DNA of 64,000 nt from Virgibacillus siamensis (GCF_900162695.1 NZ_FUIH01000007.1:2666001-2730000); one strand, 5' to 3'. Shown: positions 52,708 through 62,965, counted from the first letter of the stretch. Program-made: numbers and translations. Notes: a model not told the origin generated them from the letters alone.

Positions 52708-53721
52708 CTAGCGTTTCTTGTCAACTTCATTACATAAATAATCAATCAACTCAAGAAGATCCTTCTGTTCAAGTTTGACATCCTCATTGTCATAAGAATT
52801 CTCATTCAGCTCAGCAAAAAATTCACTGTCGCTGTTCCAGTATTTGCCTTTAATGTACCTGCAATCTTCTTCAAAGTGATCCAGCACTTCACGACGCTGC
52901 TTATAATTTAGAATATCTTTACCCTTCCCCTTGTTCAACAAGTCGTCTGGAAGTGATTCAATCACCTTGTGCCGCGCTTTTTGATTATAATTACGTTTTT
53001 GATTGTTATCCAACCTTGCCCGCATTCTTCTTAACAGCTCATATCGCTGAAAACTTAACGACTCATTAACAGTGGACGTTTCCTTGTAATCCTCTGTACG
53101 TTCAATACCGATAACATTCAACAAATCATCGATTATATTACCGTTATTAAATACGTCTTTATTGAACGGACGGACAATCATATTCTTAACACCAAAGACA
53201 AGTGCCCATTTGTCAAGCCTCGGGCCATACGGACTTAGTCTCTTTAATATTTGGGGTACATTAATTCGTGCTGGCGCGTGAGGACTGGCAACCCGTTCAT
53301 TGTGTTCTGCCATAGAAATAAAATAATCATCATACCTGCGCAAATAGATGACGACTTTTACATCAAAGTCATCAAAAGCATCTTTTAGAAGTTTTAATTC
53401 ATCGATTGTTTTATAAACATCGAAAAATGTCTCTGATGAAATCAATACTTTTTCGCAGTCTGTCTTTCTAATCCGGTTCAACAGTTTCTCAACAGGCTCT
53501 CTGGATGAATGTATTTCCGGTTTGTTCAACCAGCCGCATATTTTTCCCACAACGGAGAACGAAATATCATGCTGTGCTGTCATCTTGGGAAAAGTAGGGC
53601 TTACAGGATACAGAAGTCCCCTGTCCTTCAAATACTCCTTGTTTTGGTAAAACGACTCCTGAATCGAGGATGTTGCCGTTTTAGCACTCCCAATATGAAT
53701 GTACAGTGTTTTTTTCATCAT
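52708..53721 (-). CDS. Sulfotransferase-like protein 2
   Basis: A 337-residue protein with LYIHIGSAKTATSSIQESFY (PAPS loop), LISSETFFDVY and VVIYLRRYDDYFISMAEH (3'-phosphate site). Overall pattern as in the neighbours but sequence is clearly divergent, so each probably acts at a different position. Start at tandem ATGs after AGGAGTG. Confidence 0.8.
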   Translation of the reverse strand: MMKKTLYIHIGSAKTATSSIQESFYQNKEYLKDRGLLYPVSPTFPKMTAQHDISFSVVGKICGWLNKPEIHSSREPVEKLLNRIRKTDCEKVLISSETFFDVYKTIDELKLLKDAFDDFDVKVVIYLRRYDDYFISMAEHNERVASPHAPARINVPQILKRLSPYGPRLDKWALVFGVKNMIVRPFNKDVFNNGNIIDDLLNVIGIERTEDYKETSTVNESLSFQRYELLRRMRARLDNNQKRNYNQKARHKVIESLPDDLLNKGKGKDILNYKQRREVLDHFEEDCRYIKGKYWNSDSEFFAELNENSYDNEDVKLEQKDLLELIDYLCNEVDKKR

Positions 53722-53743
53722 TTACACTCCTGATAATTACAAA

Positions 53744-54766
53744 TTAGTTTCGCTCTATTTTCAAACTTACTTCCCTGAACATTTTCAAAAATTCATCATC
53801 AGATAATTCTAAACCAACTCCACTTTTGGCCTTGTAGTTGCCTTGATTGCCAAATAGCTGGCCGTCCATTCTACCCAGATATTCTTTAGCTACTTTCCGG
53901 TTTGATTCATCATAGATTCCAACATATTCATCTGTCAGTAATTCATTAACACTTGGACCGGGGTAGTCAAGTTCCTCTAATGCCCTTAAAATTGCGCGCC
54001 AACGTGGGTTCACTTTATTTCCTGACATCCGCGGAACATCTTTATTAATCCTGCGCAAAAATTCCAGCTTAGGGAAGTTTAACGAGGTATTGTATTTTTT
54101 TTTGGGAACTTTTATACGCCTAACTTTGAATTTACGCATAAAATCAATAAATACATCTCCACCTTTCAGGTTTGAAGGTTCGAATACATTCACATCTATA
54201 TTTCCCTTTCCAAAGACCTTTGACCACTTATTAAGCAACTGGTAATAATTAAACCGGTTAACTTGCTTTGAATATTTTTCCGGAGAAATCATCTTATGTT
54301 TGGAACCTGTGGTTATCGCGGTTGAAAATCCACTAATTAAAAGCTCCTCCTGTCTTCTCAGGTAAACTATAATCTTAACTTCATCAAAAAAACAATCCAA
54401 AAACGCCTTCAACCGACTAATTTCCCTTGGTTGCACCAATCTTGAGGAACAATGCTCATTGGATAAAATCACATTCGAAACAGTGCATCCATCTAATTCC
54501 TCGCGAAACTTTTCCTGGACTTGTTGACGATAACTCCTCATTTGTTTCTGTTGATTGATTCCTTCCAGCTTTTTCAAGTTATTCTCTTTTATATCATTCA
54601 TAGCATAGCATGCCAGCTTGACATGATTACATTTACCAAGCCCACCACTTAAACTTTCAGGGACAAAGTATCCTTTTTTATACAACTTCTTTTTGTTTAG
54701 CCTTAGACCATTTTGAATTGTTGTAGTTCCCGTCTTTTCGGTGCCGATGTGTAAAATAGCCTTCAA
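53744..54766 (-). CDS. Sulfotransferase-like protein 3
   Basis: Start at TTG 54766 after AAGGTGGGGG; 340 residues. ILHIGTEKTGTTTIQNGLRL is the PAPS loop, ILSNEHCSSRL the following strand and IIVYLRRQEELLISGFS the 3'-phosphate motif. Basic C-terminal half. Third in a row of sulfotransferase-type genes, all cotranscribed with the polysaccharide genes. Confidence 0.8.
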   Translation of the reverse strand: MKAILHIGTEKTGTTTIQNGLRLNKKKLYKKGYFVPESLSGGLGKCNHVKLACYAMNDIKENNLKKLEGINQQKQMRSYRQQVQEKFREELDGCTVSNVILSNEHCSSRLVQPREISRLKAFLDCFFDEVKIIVYLRRQEELLISGFSTAITTGSKHKMISPEKYSKQVNRFNYYQLLNKWSKVFGKGNIDVNVFEPSNLKGGDVFIDFMRKFKVRRIKVPKKKYNTSLNFPKLEFLRRINKDVPRMSGNKVNPRWRAILRALEELDYPGPSVNELLTDEYVGIYDESNRKVAKEYLGRMDGQLFGNQGNYKAKSGVGLELSDDEFLKMFREVSLKIERN

Positions 54767-54804
54767 TATATCCCCCACCTTTTAAAGCAGTGCAGTGTTA
54801 CAAG

Positions 54805-56649
54805 CTAGCCTCTCGATTTCACCTTATGGTAGGCACGGTGGACAACGGTGTTCCGCAACTTGTTCTTTGCTGTCCGCTTTACTGCATTCAGCATTCGTTT
54901 CGACGTTAACGTCTCTTCCAGCGCTTCAACCATAGATCGTTCCTGTTTCCTCATGCTCAACATCACACGTTCGTAATATGGTGTTTTTCGCAAATAACTC
55001 CAATAATAATGATCAAATGGCACGCCAATGTTCTTCCATGGTTTGTTATGTGCCGCTGCAAAATGAATAATTTTTGGATGTTGCTTAGCATCTTGAACCT
55101 TTTTCATGCTGGTCCACGGAATATTAGCAAACTCCTGATTCAAACTGTTAAAGACATTGTATTCGGATGGCAGCAGTATAAAGTTTTTTCTGAAGTATTT
55201 ATTCAGGATGTCCTGGTCCTGAAAATAATACTTGTTCTGTTGTGCCTCATCCATCAATTCATCGCCAACCATTTCGGGATCCATATTCTCAAAATTAATG
55301 AGCATCAGTCCCGCATTGAAGTAATTGGCGATATCTTCATGATCCATCTTCAATTCAGTTTTCAAGTATGTCTTCAGATCCGGGTAACCGTCCGGAAGAT
55401 TTACCTTTATATTCAGGCATCTGGTCATAATGTAGTCGGGCACAGCGGCCAACGGATATTCACCCATATCCGTTCTGAACAAATCGACTAGATCATCCAA
55501 TACAACCATATCCGAGTCAAGGTAAAGCAGCCGCTTAAGGTCTTTAAGCAGATAGAAAATGACAAAACGATTGTACGTTGCAAACGATGGTAATGTATGG
55601 TTGCTCCTGAATCCTGTGCCAAAGAAATTGTCTACCGGGATGACATGCATGTTTATGTCCTTGTTGCCAACCGTCAAAAGCTGTTTTACATTTTTCAGAC
55701 TGTCTGCACTAATGTTGGATGACAAAATAAAAATATTATAGCGATGATCCGGACTGGCATTCTCCTCAATCGAAGCAAACAATGCACTTAGATGCGGCAC
55801 ATAATTTTCATCTGAGCTTACGACAATATTGATGTCACCATCTTTCACGTCACTTAAATCGACCTCTGGAAAAGGAAGTGTTACAGCGCCAGCCAAGTTT
55901 AATACTTTTAAATATTTCACCTTTGTATCCGGATGGTCCTGCAGATATTTTTCCATAAACACGCCGAGAAGCCGTTCGGTCAGAAATCCAAAAATCCGTG
56001 CCTGATATACGTTGTAATACCGGATATCAATTCGGTCTTCCAATTCAAATAAGACATCAAATACCCATTCCGCATATTGCTCAAATATTTCCCGCTTGGT
56101 TACAAACATATTGAACAGGAAAAATGATTCTCTTTTCATACACGTATCAAATGCATCTATGTATTTTGGATACTTTTCTTCAATAATTTCGCGTAATGTA
56201 TCCAAATCTTCTGAATGATGAACGTCCCGGTAATTGGATTCAACGCTAAATGGCATTGTATGCGGTTCAGGCAGAATAATATCGTATTCTTCCATCAGCG
56301 CATTAATCTGGTTGGGTGCCTCTTGACCATATTTCTCAAAGTCAAACACTTGACCATTCAAGAAAACTTCGGTCTGGTGATGATCCTTATACGTATCAGC
56401 AAAGTCAAAATATCTGCGGTAATGCATCAGTCCGGTATTGTCAGCATGCTGCTCATTTTTCCAGATCCAATAAAGTGCCGTCATTTCGCAATAGTTGTCA
56501 TTCTTCTTGGAAATGTTGTCGCCGGTATCGTCACCGATGATTCCCAAATCTTTGTTGCCTTTTCCTTTTCCAACATGTATTGGTGTAATTTCATCTGTCT
56601 GTAGGAAATACCCTTCCTTATGATGTGCGACATAAATATTTGTGCTCAT
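54805..56649 (-). CDS. DUF4422 - GT8 two-domain glycosyltransferase
   Basis: Start at ATG 56649 after GAGGAGTGAGG; 614 residues. Residues 1-250 are a DUF4422 domain (YVAHHKEGYF, ALYWIWKNEQHADNTGLMHYRRYFDF), found in capsule enzymes and thought to transfer sugars. Residues 265-530 are a GT8 domain with NIVVSSDENYVPHLSALFAS, DxD in LLYLDSDMVVLDD and IIHFAAAHNKPW. The last 60 residues are basic. Two catalytic modules in one chain could add two successive sugars. GT8 members are retaining galactosyl or glucosyl transferases. Confidence 0.85.
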   Translation of the reverse strand: MSTNIYVAHHKEGYFLQTDEITPIHVGKGKGNKDLGIIGDDTGDNISKKNDNYCEMTALYWIWKNEQHADNTGLMHYRRYFDFADTYKDHHQTEVFLNGQVFDFEKYGQEAPNQINALMEEYDIILPEPHTMPFSVESNYRDVHHSEDLDTLREIIEEKYPKYIDAFDTCMKRESFFLFNMFVTKREIFEQYAEWVFDVLFELEDRIDIRYYNVYQARIFGFLTERLLGVFMEKYLQDHPDTKVKYLKVLNLAGAVTLPFPEVDLSDVKDGDINIVVSSDENYVPHLSALFASIEENASPDHRYNIFILSSNISADSLKNVKQLLTVGNKDINMHVIPVDNFFGTGFRSNHTLPSFATYNRFVIFYLLKDLKRLLYLDSDMVVLDDLVDLFRTDMGEYPLAAVPDYIMTRCLNIKVNLPDGYPDLKTYLKTELKMDHEDIANYFNAGLMLINFENMDPEMVGDELMDEAQQNKYYFQDQDILNKYFRKNFILLPSEYNVFNSLNQEFANIPWTSMKKVQDAKQHPKIIHFAAAHNKPWKNIGVPFDHYYWSYLRKTPYYERVMLSMRKQERSMVEALEETLTSKRMLNAVKRTAKNKLRNTVVHRAYHKVKSRG

Positions 56650-56675
56650 ACCCTCACTCCTCAAAGCTATTTTTC

Positions 56676-57419
56676 TTAGTCATTGTTTATGGATGCCTTA
56701 TACTTGTCGATAACCGTCTTTGCATCGCCAAAATCCATCACTTTGCCTTTTTCCAGCCAAATTACCTTATCCATCATATTTTGAATTTGACCTAAATTAT
56801 GTGAAACCATGACGACCGTTTTGCCGCTTGCCATCAGTTCTTTCATTGTTTGAAAGCTCTTTTTCTTAAATTTCTGGTCCCCTACTGCCAACACCTCATC
56901 AACAATCAAAATGTCGGGGTCAATTTGTGTTGCAATGGAAAAACCAAGTTTGGCACGCATGCCTGTTGAATAGTTTTTAACAGGAACATCAATGAATTCC
57001 CCCAGTTCCGAATAATCAACAATCTCTTGGTAGCGTGCTTCCAGAAATTCTCTTGACTTACCAAGCAATGCACCATTCAAGTAGATGTTCTCCGCACCGG
57101 TGAAATCCGGGTCAAAGCCTGCACCCAGTTCAAGCAGCGGGGCAATATTTCCATTTACCGTTACATTACCCTTTGATGGCCGAATTACGCCAGAAATGAT
57201 TTTAAGCAATGTACTTTTGCCGGCACCATTGTGGCCAATCACTCCAACACGATCACCACTCCCAATTGTAAAACTGACATCATTCAAAGCATGAAAATGA
57301 TTGTACTTCATATTGCCTTTAATTTTCCTAACTATATATTCCTTTACACTCTCAATTTTTTCAGTAGAGAGCATATATTTCATCGTTACATTGTCAACAA
57401 CAATACTGTTTTTTGTCAT
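56676..57419 (-). CDS. wzt: Polysaccharide ABC exporter ATPase (Wzt/TagH type)
   Basis: A 247-residue ATPase: Walker A GHNGAGKSTLLK, signature YSTGMRAKLGFS, Walker B ILIVDEVLAVGD, H-loop VSHN. It lacks the C-terminal carbohydrate-binding domain of long Wzt proteins. It powers export of a lipid-linked, fully polymerised glycan with the permease encoded just upstream. Confidence 0.93.
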   Translation of the reverse strand: MTKNSIVVDNVTMKYMLSTEKIESVKEYIVRKIKGNMKYNHFHALNDVSFTIGSGDRVGVIGHNGAGKSTLLKIISGVIRPSKGNVTVNGNIAPLLELGAGFDPDFTGAENIYLNGALLGKSREFLEARYQEIVDYSELGEFIDVPVKNYSTGMRAKLGFSIATQIDPDILIVDEVLAVGDQKFKKKSFQTMKELMASGKTVVMVSHNLGQIQNMMDKVIWLEKGKVMDFGDAKTVIDKYKASINND

Positions 57420-57427
57420 GTTTTCAC

Positions 57428-58222
57428 CTACACGTGAAGAATAAATTTATCCTGATTTTTCTGAAAGACGTACATGCCCACAACAGTTGCTCCAATACCC
57501 AGAACAATACACATTATGATATTGGACAAGTCAGGCGGTGTACCGTAATATACCACCTGCCTGAAACCCTCGATATAATAATAGACTGGATTAAACCATA
57601 ATAAAAACATGTATTTTTCCGGAATAATCTCCTCTGGATAAAAAACAACGGAAGCATAACCAAGTGCAGTCATAGCCACTGCATACAAATGCTCAACGTC
57701 CCGAAAGAACACCATTACGGTTGCTAGAATTAGCGCAGCTCCAAAACTGAATAAGTAAAGAAATATCAAAAATATCGGTGCGTATAATACATTCCATGTC
57801 ACACCATGTGTGGTAACAATCATTACAAATATCAAGACTGTTAAGGAAATCAGGAAAAATACAAAGTTCGAGTTAACCTTTGCTGCAGTAAAGATATACT
57901 TTGGCATCGGCACTTTTTTAATCAAACCGGAATAGGCCCGCATTGACCGCATTCCCTGATTGGTGCTCGATTTAAAAAAATCAAGGAGCAGTTTTGCCGT
58001 CAGCAAATATACCGGGAAATTGGAAATCTGCGTCCCGAATAAATTAGAAAAAACAATTGTTAGGACAATCATAATTAGCAACGGATTCAAAAAACTCCAC
58101 AATACTCCCAGTACAGAGTCCTTATATTTCTTCTTTATATCTTTTCGTACCAAAATTGACATGAGGTATTTGTATTTTTTAATATTATTTATATAATCTC
58201 GAACAATAGCTGTTAACGTCAC
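57428..58222 (-). CDS. wzm: Polysaccharide ABC exporter permease (Wzm/TagG type)
   Basis: Start preferred at GTG 58222 after AGGAGAAAG; 264 residues. Six membrane helices of the ABC-2 type, with IKKKYKDSVLGVLWSFLNPLLIM at the cytoplasmic start and FNPVYYYIEGFRQVVYYG near the end. It forms the channel for the polymer. Nine bases separate it from the ATPase gene. Confidence 0.92.
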   Translation of the reverse strand: MTLTAIVRDYINNIKKYKYLMSILVRKDIKKKYKDSVLGVLWSFLNPLLIMIVLTIVFSNLFGTQISNFPVYLLTAKLLLDFFKSSTNQGMRSMRAYSGLIKKVPMPKYIFTAAKVNSNFVFFLISLTVLIFVMIVTTHGVTWNVLYAPIFLIFLYLFSFGAALILATVMVFFRDVEHLYAVAMTALGYASVVFYPEEIIPEKYMFLLWFNPVYYYIEGFRQVVYYGTPPDLSNIIMCIVLGIGATVVGMYVFQKNQDKFILHV

Positions 58223-58261
58223 AATTCTTTCTCCTATCATTTACGGATGACCAGTAGGGTT

Positions 58262-59110
58262 TTAAGTTTTTTGTATATGGTTGAGATACGCTTTTAATGC
58301 TTCTCTCCATTCCCTTAAGGGCTGGAACCCATTATAGATTAGCGCATTATTCCCCAGCACGGAATATTTCGGACGTGTCACTTTACTGGCAAACTGACTG
58401 CTGATAATTGGCTCTACCTTTATATCAATACATGCTTCTTCAAAGATGGCTTCCGCCAATGCATGCCTGGAGCATTTGCCGGTGTTGCTGGCATGGTAGA
58501 TTCCATATTTTTCAGTCTGAATGAGTGCTGTCAGAAACGCTGCCAGATCCGGCGTATAGGTCGGAGAGCCGATCTCATCGTCTACAACCTGCAATGTATC
58601 TCTCGTCTCCGCCAGCTTGAGCATCGTTGACACAAAGTTTTTTCCGTTTTCACCAAAAATCCAGGAGGTCCGCACAATAAACCATTTCGTACAGAGACCC
58701 CGAATGAGCTCTTCACCCATCCATTTCGTTTTCCCGTATTCGTTTATGGGATTGGGTATATCGAACTCCTCATACGGCTGAGCGGCTGTCCCGTCGAAAA
58801 CAAAGTCCGTACTGATATAACACAATCTTGCATTGACTGTTTCGGCGGCAGCAGCGATGTTTCGCGTACCGTTGACATTGACGTTGTATGCTGTTTCCCG
58901 ATCTGTTTCAGCCTCTTCAACATTTGTATATGCCGCGGCATGAATGATCACGTCCGGGTTGATACGCTTGACATAGGACGAAACCTTATCCTGATTCGTC
59001 ATATCCAGCTCATCACTAGACGGTGCATAAACGTCGAAATTTGTCCTTTTTAGCTCATTCATTATATCATACCCAAGTTGCCCGCTTGAGCCTGTCACAA
59101 TAACAATCAT
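58262..59110 (-). CDS. rfbD: dTDP-4-dehydrorhamnose reductase
   Basis: A 282-residue short-chain reductase: VTGSSGQLGYDI binds NADPH, YGKTKWMGEEL carries the catalytic Tyr and Lys, and SWIFGENGKNFV is typical of RmlD. It makes dTDP-L-rhamnose, the last step of the four-gene pathway here. Confidence 0.94.
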   Translation of the reverse strand: MIVIVTGSSGQLGYDIMNELKRTNFDVYAPSSDELDMTNQDKVSSYVKRINPDVIIHAAAYTNVEEAETDRETAYNVNVNGTRNIAAAAETVNARLCYISTDFVFDGTAAQPYEEFDIPNPINEYGKTKWMGEELIRGLCTKWFIVRTSWIFGENGKNFVSTMLKLAETRDTLQVVDDEIGSPTYTPDLAAFLTALIQTEKYGIYHASNTGKCSRHALAEAIFEEACIDIKVEPIISSQFASKVTRPKYSVLGNNALIYNGFQPLREWREALKAYLNHIQKT

Positions 59111-59122
59111 GTTACACCTTCT

Positions 59123-60130
59123 TTACCTGGAGTAATACGTTTTGTAATAATTTCGGTAATCGCCTGATACGACATGATTCAGCCAGTCCAGGTTGTTCAG
59201 ATACCAATTGACTGTTTCTTTAAGTCCCGTCTCAAATGAATATTCCGCTTCCCAGCCGAGTTCATTCCGGATTTTCGATGCATCAATCGCATACCGAAAA
59301 TCGTGGCCTTTTCGGTCGGGAACAAAGGTTATCAGGGATTCAGGAGCATCCATCAGGTTTAGGAGCATTTTTGCCATTTCCAGATTGGAGTGCTCATTGT
59401 TTGAGCCGATATTATAGATTTCACCCGGTATGCCGTCATGAAGCACCCGGTCGACGGCGCGACTATGGTCCTCCACGTAAATCCAGTCACGGACGTTTTG
59501 CCCATCGCCATAAATCGGAATGGGCCGATTTTCCCGAACATTGTTCAGCATTAATGGAATCAGTTTTTCAGGAAACTGATATGGTCCGTAATTATTGGAA
59601 CAGCGTGTAATGTTAATTGGGAAGTTGTATGTTTTGTAATAGGAACGGACAAGCAGATCTGCGCTTGCTTTACTGGCACTATATGGACTGTTCGGTGCAA
59701 TCGGCGTATTTTCCGTAAAGCTCCCGTCTCCGCCCAGCGATCCGTACACTTCATCGGTTGAAACCTGCACATATTTTTGGATGCCGTATTTTTTGGCTGT
59801 GTCCAACAATACTTGGGTTCCCATGATATTCGTGCTGACGAACACATCCGGATTGTTGATGCTCCTGTCAACATGGGATTCAGCCGCAAAATTGACGACA
59901 GTGTCGAAATTTTCCTTTTTGAACAAGGTTTCCACTGTGGCACGATCTGTAATGTCGGCTTTTACGAAGGTGTAGTTTGGATTGTTTTCAAGTCCTTTCA
60001 GGTTTTCCAAATTCCCTGCGTAGGTCAGCGCATCCAGATTGACTACCTCGTATTCCGGATAGTTTTGCAGCATATACCGGACAAAATTACTGCCGATGAA
60101 TCCGACGCCGCCTGTAATAAGTAATTTCAT
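59123..60130 (-). CDS. rfbB: dTDP-glucose 4,6-dehydratase
   Basis: ATG 60130 is taken as start (AGGAGG ten bases before); 335 residues. GGVGFIGSNFVRY binds NAD, VSTDEVYGSLG holds catalytic Thr-Asp-Glu, YSASKASADLL the Tyr and Lys. It dehydrates dTDP-glucose in the rhamnose pathway. Confidence 0.95.
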   Translation of the reverse strand: MKLLITGGVGFIGSNFVRYMLQNYPEYEVVNLDALTYAGNLENLKGLENNPNYTFVKADITDRATVETLFKKENFDTVVNFAAESHVDRSINNPDVFVSTNIMGTQVLLDTAKKYGIQKYVQVSTDEVYGSLGGDGSFTENTPIAPNSPYSASKASADLLVRSYYKTYNFPINITRCSNNYGPYQFPEKLIPLMLNNVRENRPIPIYGDGQNVRDWIYVEDHSRAVDRVLHDGIPGEIYNIGSNNEHSNLEMAKMLLNLMDAPESLITFVPDRKGHDFRYAIDASKIRNELGWEAEYSFETGLKETVNWYLNNLDWLNHVVSGDYRNYYKTYYSR

Positions 60131-60144
60131 CGCCAATGTTCCTC

Positions 60145-60690
60145 CTAAAAGTTGATGTCTGCCTCTGACAGAAATGGCTGGTGCTGATCTTTTTCGGAAA
60201 GTATTGGTTCATCAACCGGCCAGTCAACGGCAATGTCCGGATCGTTCCAGCGTATGCCTTTATCATGTTCCGGCGAGTAAAATGCATCAACTTTGTACAT
60301 CACTTCGACATTCTCGGTCAATGTGCAAAATCCATGGGCAAACCCTTTCGGCACGAGCAATTGCTTTTTGTTACCGGCGCTGAGCGTGATGCCTGTCCAC
60401 TGGCCGAATGTCGGGGAATCTTTGCGAATATCAACTGCAACATCAAATATCTCACCACGTGTACATCTGACCAATTTCGCCTGTGCCATTGGATTTGCCT
60501 GATAATGCAGCCCTCTGAGGACGCCTTTTGCTGCAGACAGGGAATGGTTGTCCTGCACGAATTGGTTTTGGATGCCCTTTTCCGCAAACTTGTTCTGATT
60601 GTATGATTCCATAAAGAAGCCCCGGTTATCTTCAAATACAGCGGGTTCAATAATCAGGACTCCCGGAAGTTTTGTTTCAATTATGTTCAT
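60145..60690 (-). CDS. rfbC: dTDP-4-dehydrorhamnose 3,5-epimerase
   Basis: Start at ATG 60690 with AGAGGT seven bases upstream; 181 residues. A cupin epimerase: DNRGFFMESYNQNKF, VLRGLHYQANP with the catalytic His and AHGFCTLTENVEVMYKV. Third enzyme of rhamnose synthesis. Confidence 0.95.
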   Translation of the reverse strand: MNIIETKLPGVLIIEPAVFEDNRGFFMESYNQNKFAEKGIQNQFVQDNHSLSAAKGVLRGLHYQANPMAQAKLVRCTRGEIFDVAVDIRKDSPTFGQWTGITLSAGNKKQLLVPKGFAHGFCTLTENVEVMYKVDAFYSPEHDKGIRWNDPDIAVDWPVDEPILSEKDQHQPFLSEADINF

Positions 60691-60708
60691 GTTCATACCT
60701 CTGTTTGT

Positions 60709-61578
60709 TTATTTTCGATCGATACTTTTCACTAAATACTGCCCATATGAGCTCTTGAGCAGTTTTTCAGCGAGTGCCTTCAGCTGTTCTTTTGAAATGT
60801 AGCCTTTCAAATACGCAATTTCCTCAAGACAGGCTATTTTCAGACTTTGCCGTTTTTCGATTACTTCAATAAACTGGGAAGCTTCGAGGAGTGATTCGTG
60901 TGTCCCAGTATCCAGCCAGGCAAACCCTCTTCCCAGCAGCTCAACCTGCAGATCCCCCGCTTCCAGATACATCTGATTCAAGTCGGTAATTTCGAGTTCA
61001 CCCCGGTCAGAAGGTGTTAGTTTTTTAGCAAAATCAACAACCCGGTTATCATAAAAATACAGCCCGGTAACCGCGTAATTCGATGCAGGCTGATGCGGTT
61101 TTTCCACAATTGATTTGACCGTGCCATTCCCATCGAAATCAATCACCCCGAACCGCTCCGGATTGTTTACATAGTATCCAAAAATAGTCGCACCATTTTC
61201 GCGGTTGGATGCTTTTTCAAGCAAGTTGGTAATGCTGTGTCCGTAAAAAATGTTATCACCCAGAATGAGCGCAACACGATCATTTCCGATAAAGTCCTCC
61301 GCCATTACAAATGCCTGCGCAATCCCATCCGGAGATGGCTGGTCCTGATAAGATAATGAAATGCCAAGTTCGGAACCATCACCGAGCAGCTCCTCAAACC
61401 GCGGCAAGTCCTGCGGCGTGGATATTACGAGGATATCCTTAATCCCCGCAAGCATCAGAATGGACAAAGGATAATAAATCATCGGCTTATCATATACAGG
61501 CAGAAGCTGTTTCGATATTGATCTCGTCAGCGGGTAAAGCCTTGTACCGCTTCCCCCCGCAAGAATTATTCCTTTCAT
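60709..61578 (-). CDS. rfbA: Glucose-1-phosphate thymidylyltransferase
   Basis: A 289-residue enzyme with [20 protein letters not shown] and [22 protein letters not shown] and [16 protein letters not shown]. It makes dTDP-glucose and is the first gene of the long minus-strand unit; a TATAAT lies at 61614-61619 upstream. Confidence 0.96.
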   Translation of the reverse strand: MKGIILAGGSGTRLYPLTRSISKQLLPVYDKPMIYYPLSILMLAGIKDILVISTPQDLPRFEELLGDGSELGISLSYQDQPSPDGIAQAFVMAEDFIGNDRVALILGDNIFYGHSITNLLEKASNRENGATIFGYYVNNPERFGVIDFDGNGTVKSIVEKPHQPASNYAVTGLYFYDNRVVDFAKKLTPSDRGELEITDLNQMYLEAGDLQVELLGRGFAWLDTGTHESLLEASQFIEVIEKRQSLKIACLEEIAYLKGYISKEQLKALAEKLLKSSYGQYLVKSIDRK

Positions 61579-61893
61579 CTATATATCTCCAATTTTCGAT
61601 AAGATTTGTCACAATTATAACCTAACTGTGCTGCAGAATAAATAACTTTAATGTTTAGTTTTATTTACATAGTTAGAGGTGTGATGGGTAAGGCGCTAAG
61701 CCGGGAACGAAGTGCTTTTTCCTTTATAGGGATATTAAAAGTATGTAAACCTATTAAATTACAAGAAGTTTACTATATTACGTTCACATTACAAATACGG
61801 TAATCTTCTATTAAATTTTTACATTGTCATGCTATACTTAGACATAATTTCACATAAAAACTGGAAATTTGAAACGAAGGGAGATTAACAGAT
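61579..61893. other. Divergent promoter region, rfb unit and wall hydrolase
   Basis: On the minus strand TATAAT (61614-61619), 36 bases before the rfbA start, is a likely -10. On the plus strand TGCTATACT near 61831-61839 is an extended -10 candidate for the hydrolase gene, with no clear -35. The middle, 61660-61760, shows nothing recognisable. No gene. Confidence 0.4.
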
Positions 61894-62955
61894 TTGGCGA
61901 ACAAGAAAATATTTATGTCGGTAACCGCAAGTGCTTTTATTGCATCAGCTTTTATTGGCGCACAAGATGCGGAAGCTGCTTCATACAAGGTGAAAAGCGG
62001 CGATTCATTATGGGGCATCGCACAGAAATACAACACAACCGTAGCACACTTGAAAGACTGGAACGATTTAAGCAGCAACTTAATTTTCCCGAACCAGGTC
62101 ATCGAAACATCGAAATCATCTAACTCTACTACTAATTCTAATAATAATTCTACTAAACGTACATATAAAGTAAAAAGCGGTGACACGCTGAGCGGCATCG
62201 CAGCAAAACATAATATTACAGTATCCCAGTTGAAGCGATGGAACAATATCGACTCATGGCTGATTTATCCCGGCGATGTATTTGTTGTGTCAAGGGACGG
62301 GGCTTCTTCCGGCTCGAGCTCTAACAGTGGATCTGCATCGGCAGGATCAGATTCAGATGGCGCAACCGATGTTTACCGGGTCAAATCCGGCGATACACTA
62401 TCTGAAATCGGCGTACGCTACGGCGTATCCGTCGCACAATTAAAGCGCTGGAACGGACTTTCATCAAGCCTTATTTATGTTGGACAGAAGCTGAATATTA
62501 AGTCCTCTAACGCAGGTTCAGGATCTAATTCGGATTCCGGCTCGGATTCCAATTCCGGCTCTAGCTCCGGTTCATCAGCCGTTGATACGGACTACAACGT
62601 TAATAAGCTGATCAGCACAGCTAAGAGCTTGAACGGCGTCGGCTATGCATGGGGCGGCCAGTCACCATCAGGATTCGACTGCAGCGGATTTATTTGGTAC
62701 GTGTACAATAAAGCAGGCAAAGAGATGAGCCGCACATCCAGCAGCGGATACTTCAACCGCTCATTCTATGTGAACAACCCGAAAGTAGGAGACCTTGTAT
62801 TTTTCGAGAATACATACAAATCCGGCATCTCCCACCTGGGAATATATCTCGGCGGCAACCGCTTCATCCACGCCGGATCTGACGGAGTTGAAATTTCCAG
62901 TCTGAACAACCCATACTGGGAGCGACACTTTGATAGCTATAAGCGATTCTACTAA
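61894..62955 (+). CDS. Secreted LysM - NlpC/P60 cell-wall endopeptidase
   Basis: TTG start at 61894 after GAAGGGAG; 353 residues. Signal peptide to about residue 29 (AEAAS). Three LysM domains (about 30-73, 90-133, 160-203), joined by Ser/Gly/Asn linkers, bind glycan strands. The NlpC/P60 domain (about 236-353) has catalytic C263 in FDCSGF and H314 in SHLGIY. It cuts peptide stems of peptidoglycan, as LytE/LytF/CwlS do in Bacillus. It diverges from the rhamnose genes, and a good terminator follows. Confidence 0.93.
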   Translation: MANKKIFMSVTASAFIASAFIGAQDAEAASYKVKSGDSLWGIAQKYNTTVAHLKDWNDLSSNLIFPNQVIETSKSSNSTTNSNNNSTKRTYKVKSGDTLSGIAAKHNITVSQLKRWNNIDSWLIYPGDVFVVSRDGASSGSSSNSGSASAGSDSDGATDVYRVKSGDTLSEIGVRYGVSVAQLKRWNGLSSSLIYVGQKLNIKSSNAGSGSNSDSGSDSNSGSSSGSSAVDTDYNVNKLISTAKSLNGVGYAWGGQSPSGFDCSGFIWYVYNKAGKEMSRTSSSGYFNRSFYVNNPKVGDLVFFENTYKSGISHLGIYLGGNRFIHAGSDGVEISSLNNPYWERHFDSYKRFY

Positions 62956-62965
62956 ATTCATAAGG

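Noticed and set aside
33777..61578. Teichoic acid cluster (TagGH) as explanation of the ABC exporter
   Set aside because: No CDP-glycerol, TagA, TagB or TagF type genes are present; rhamnose, galactofuranose and sulfotransferase genes point to a capsule-type glycan.
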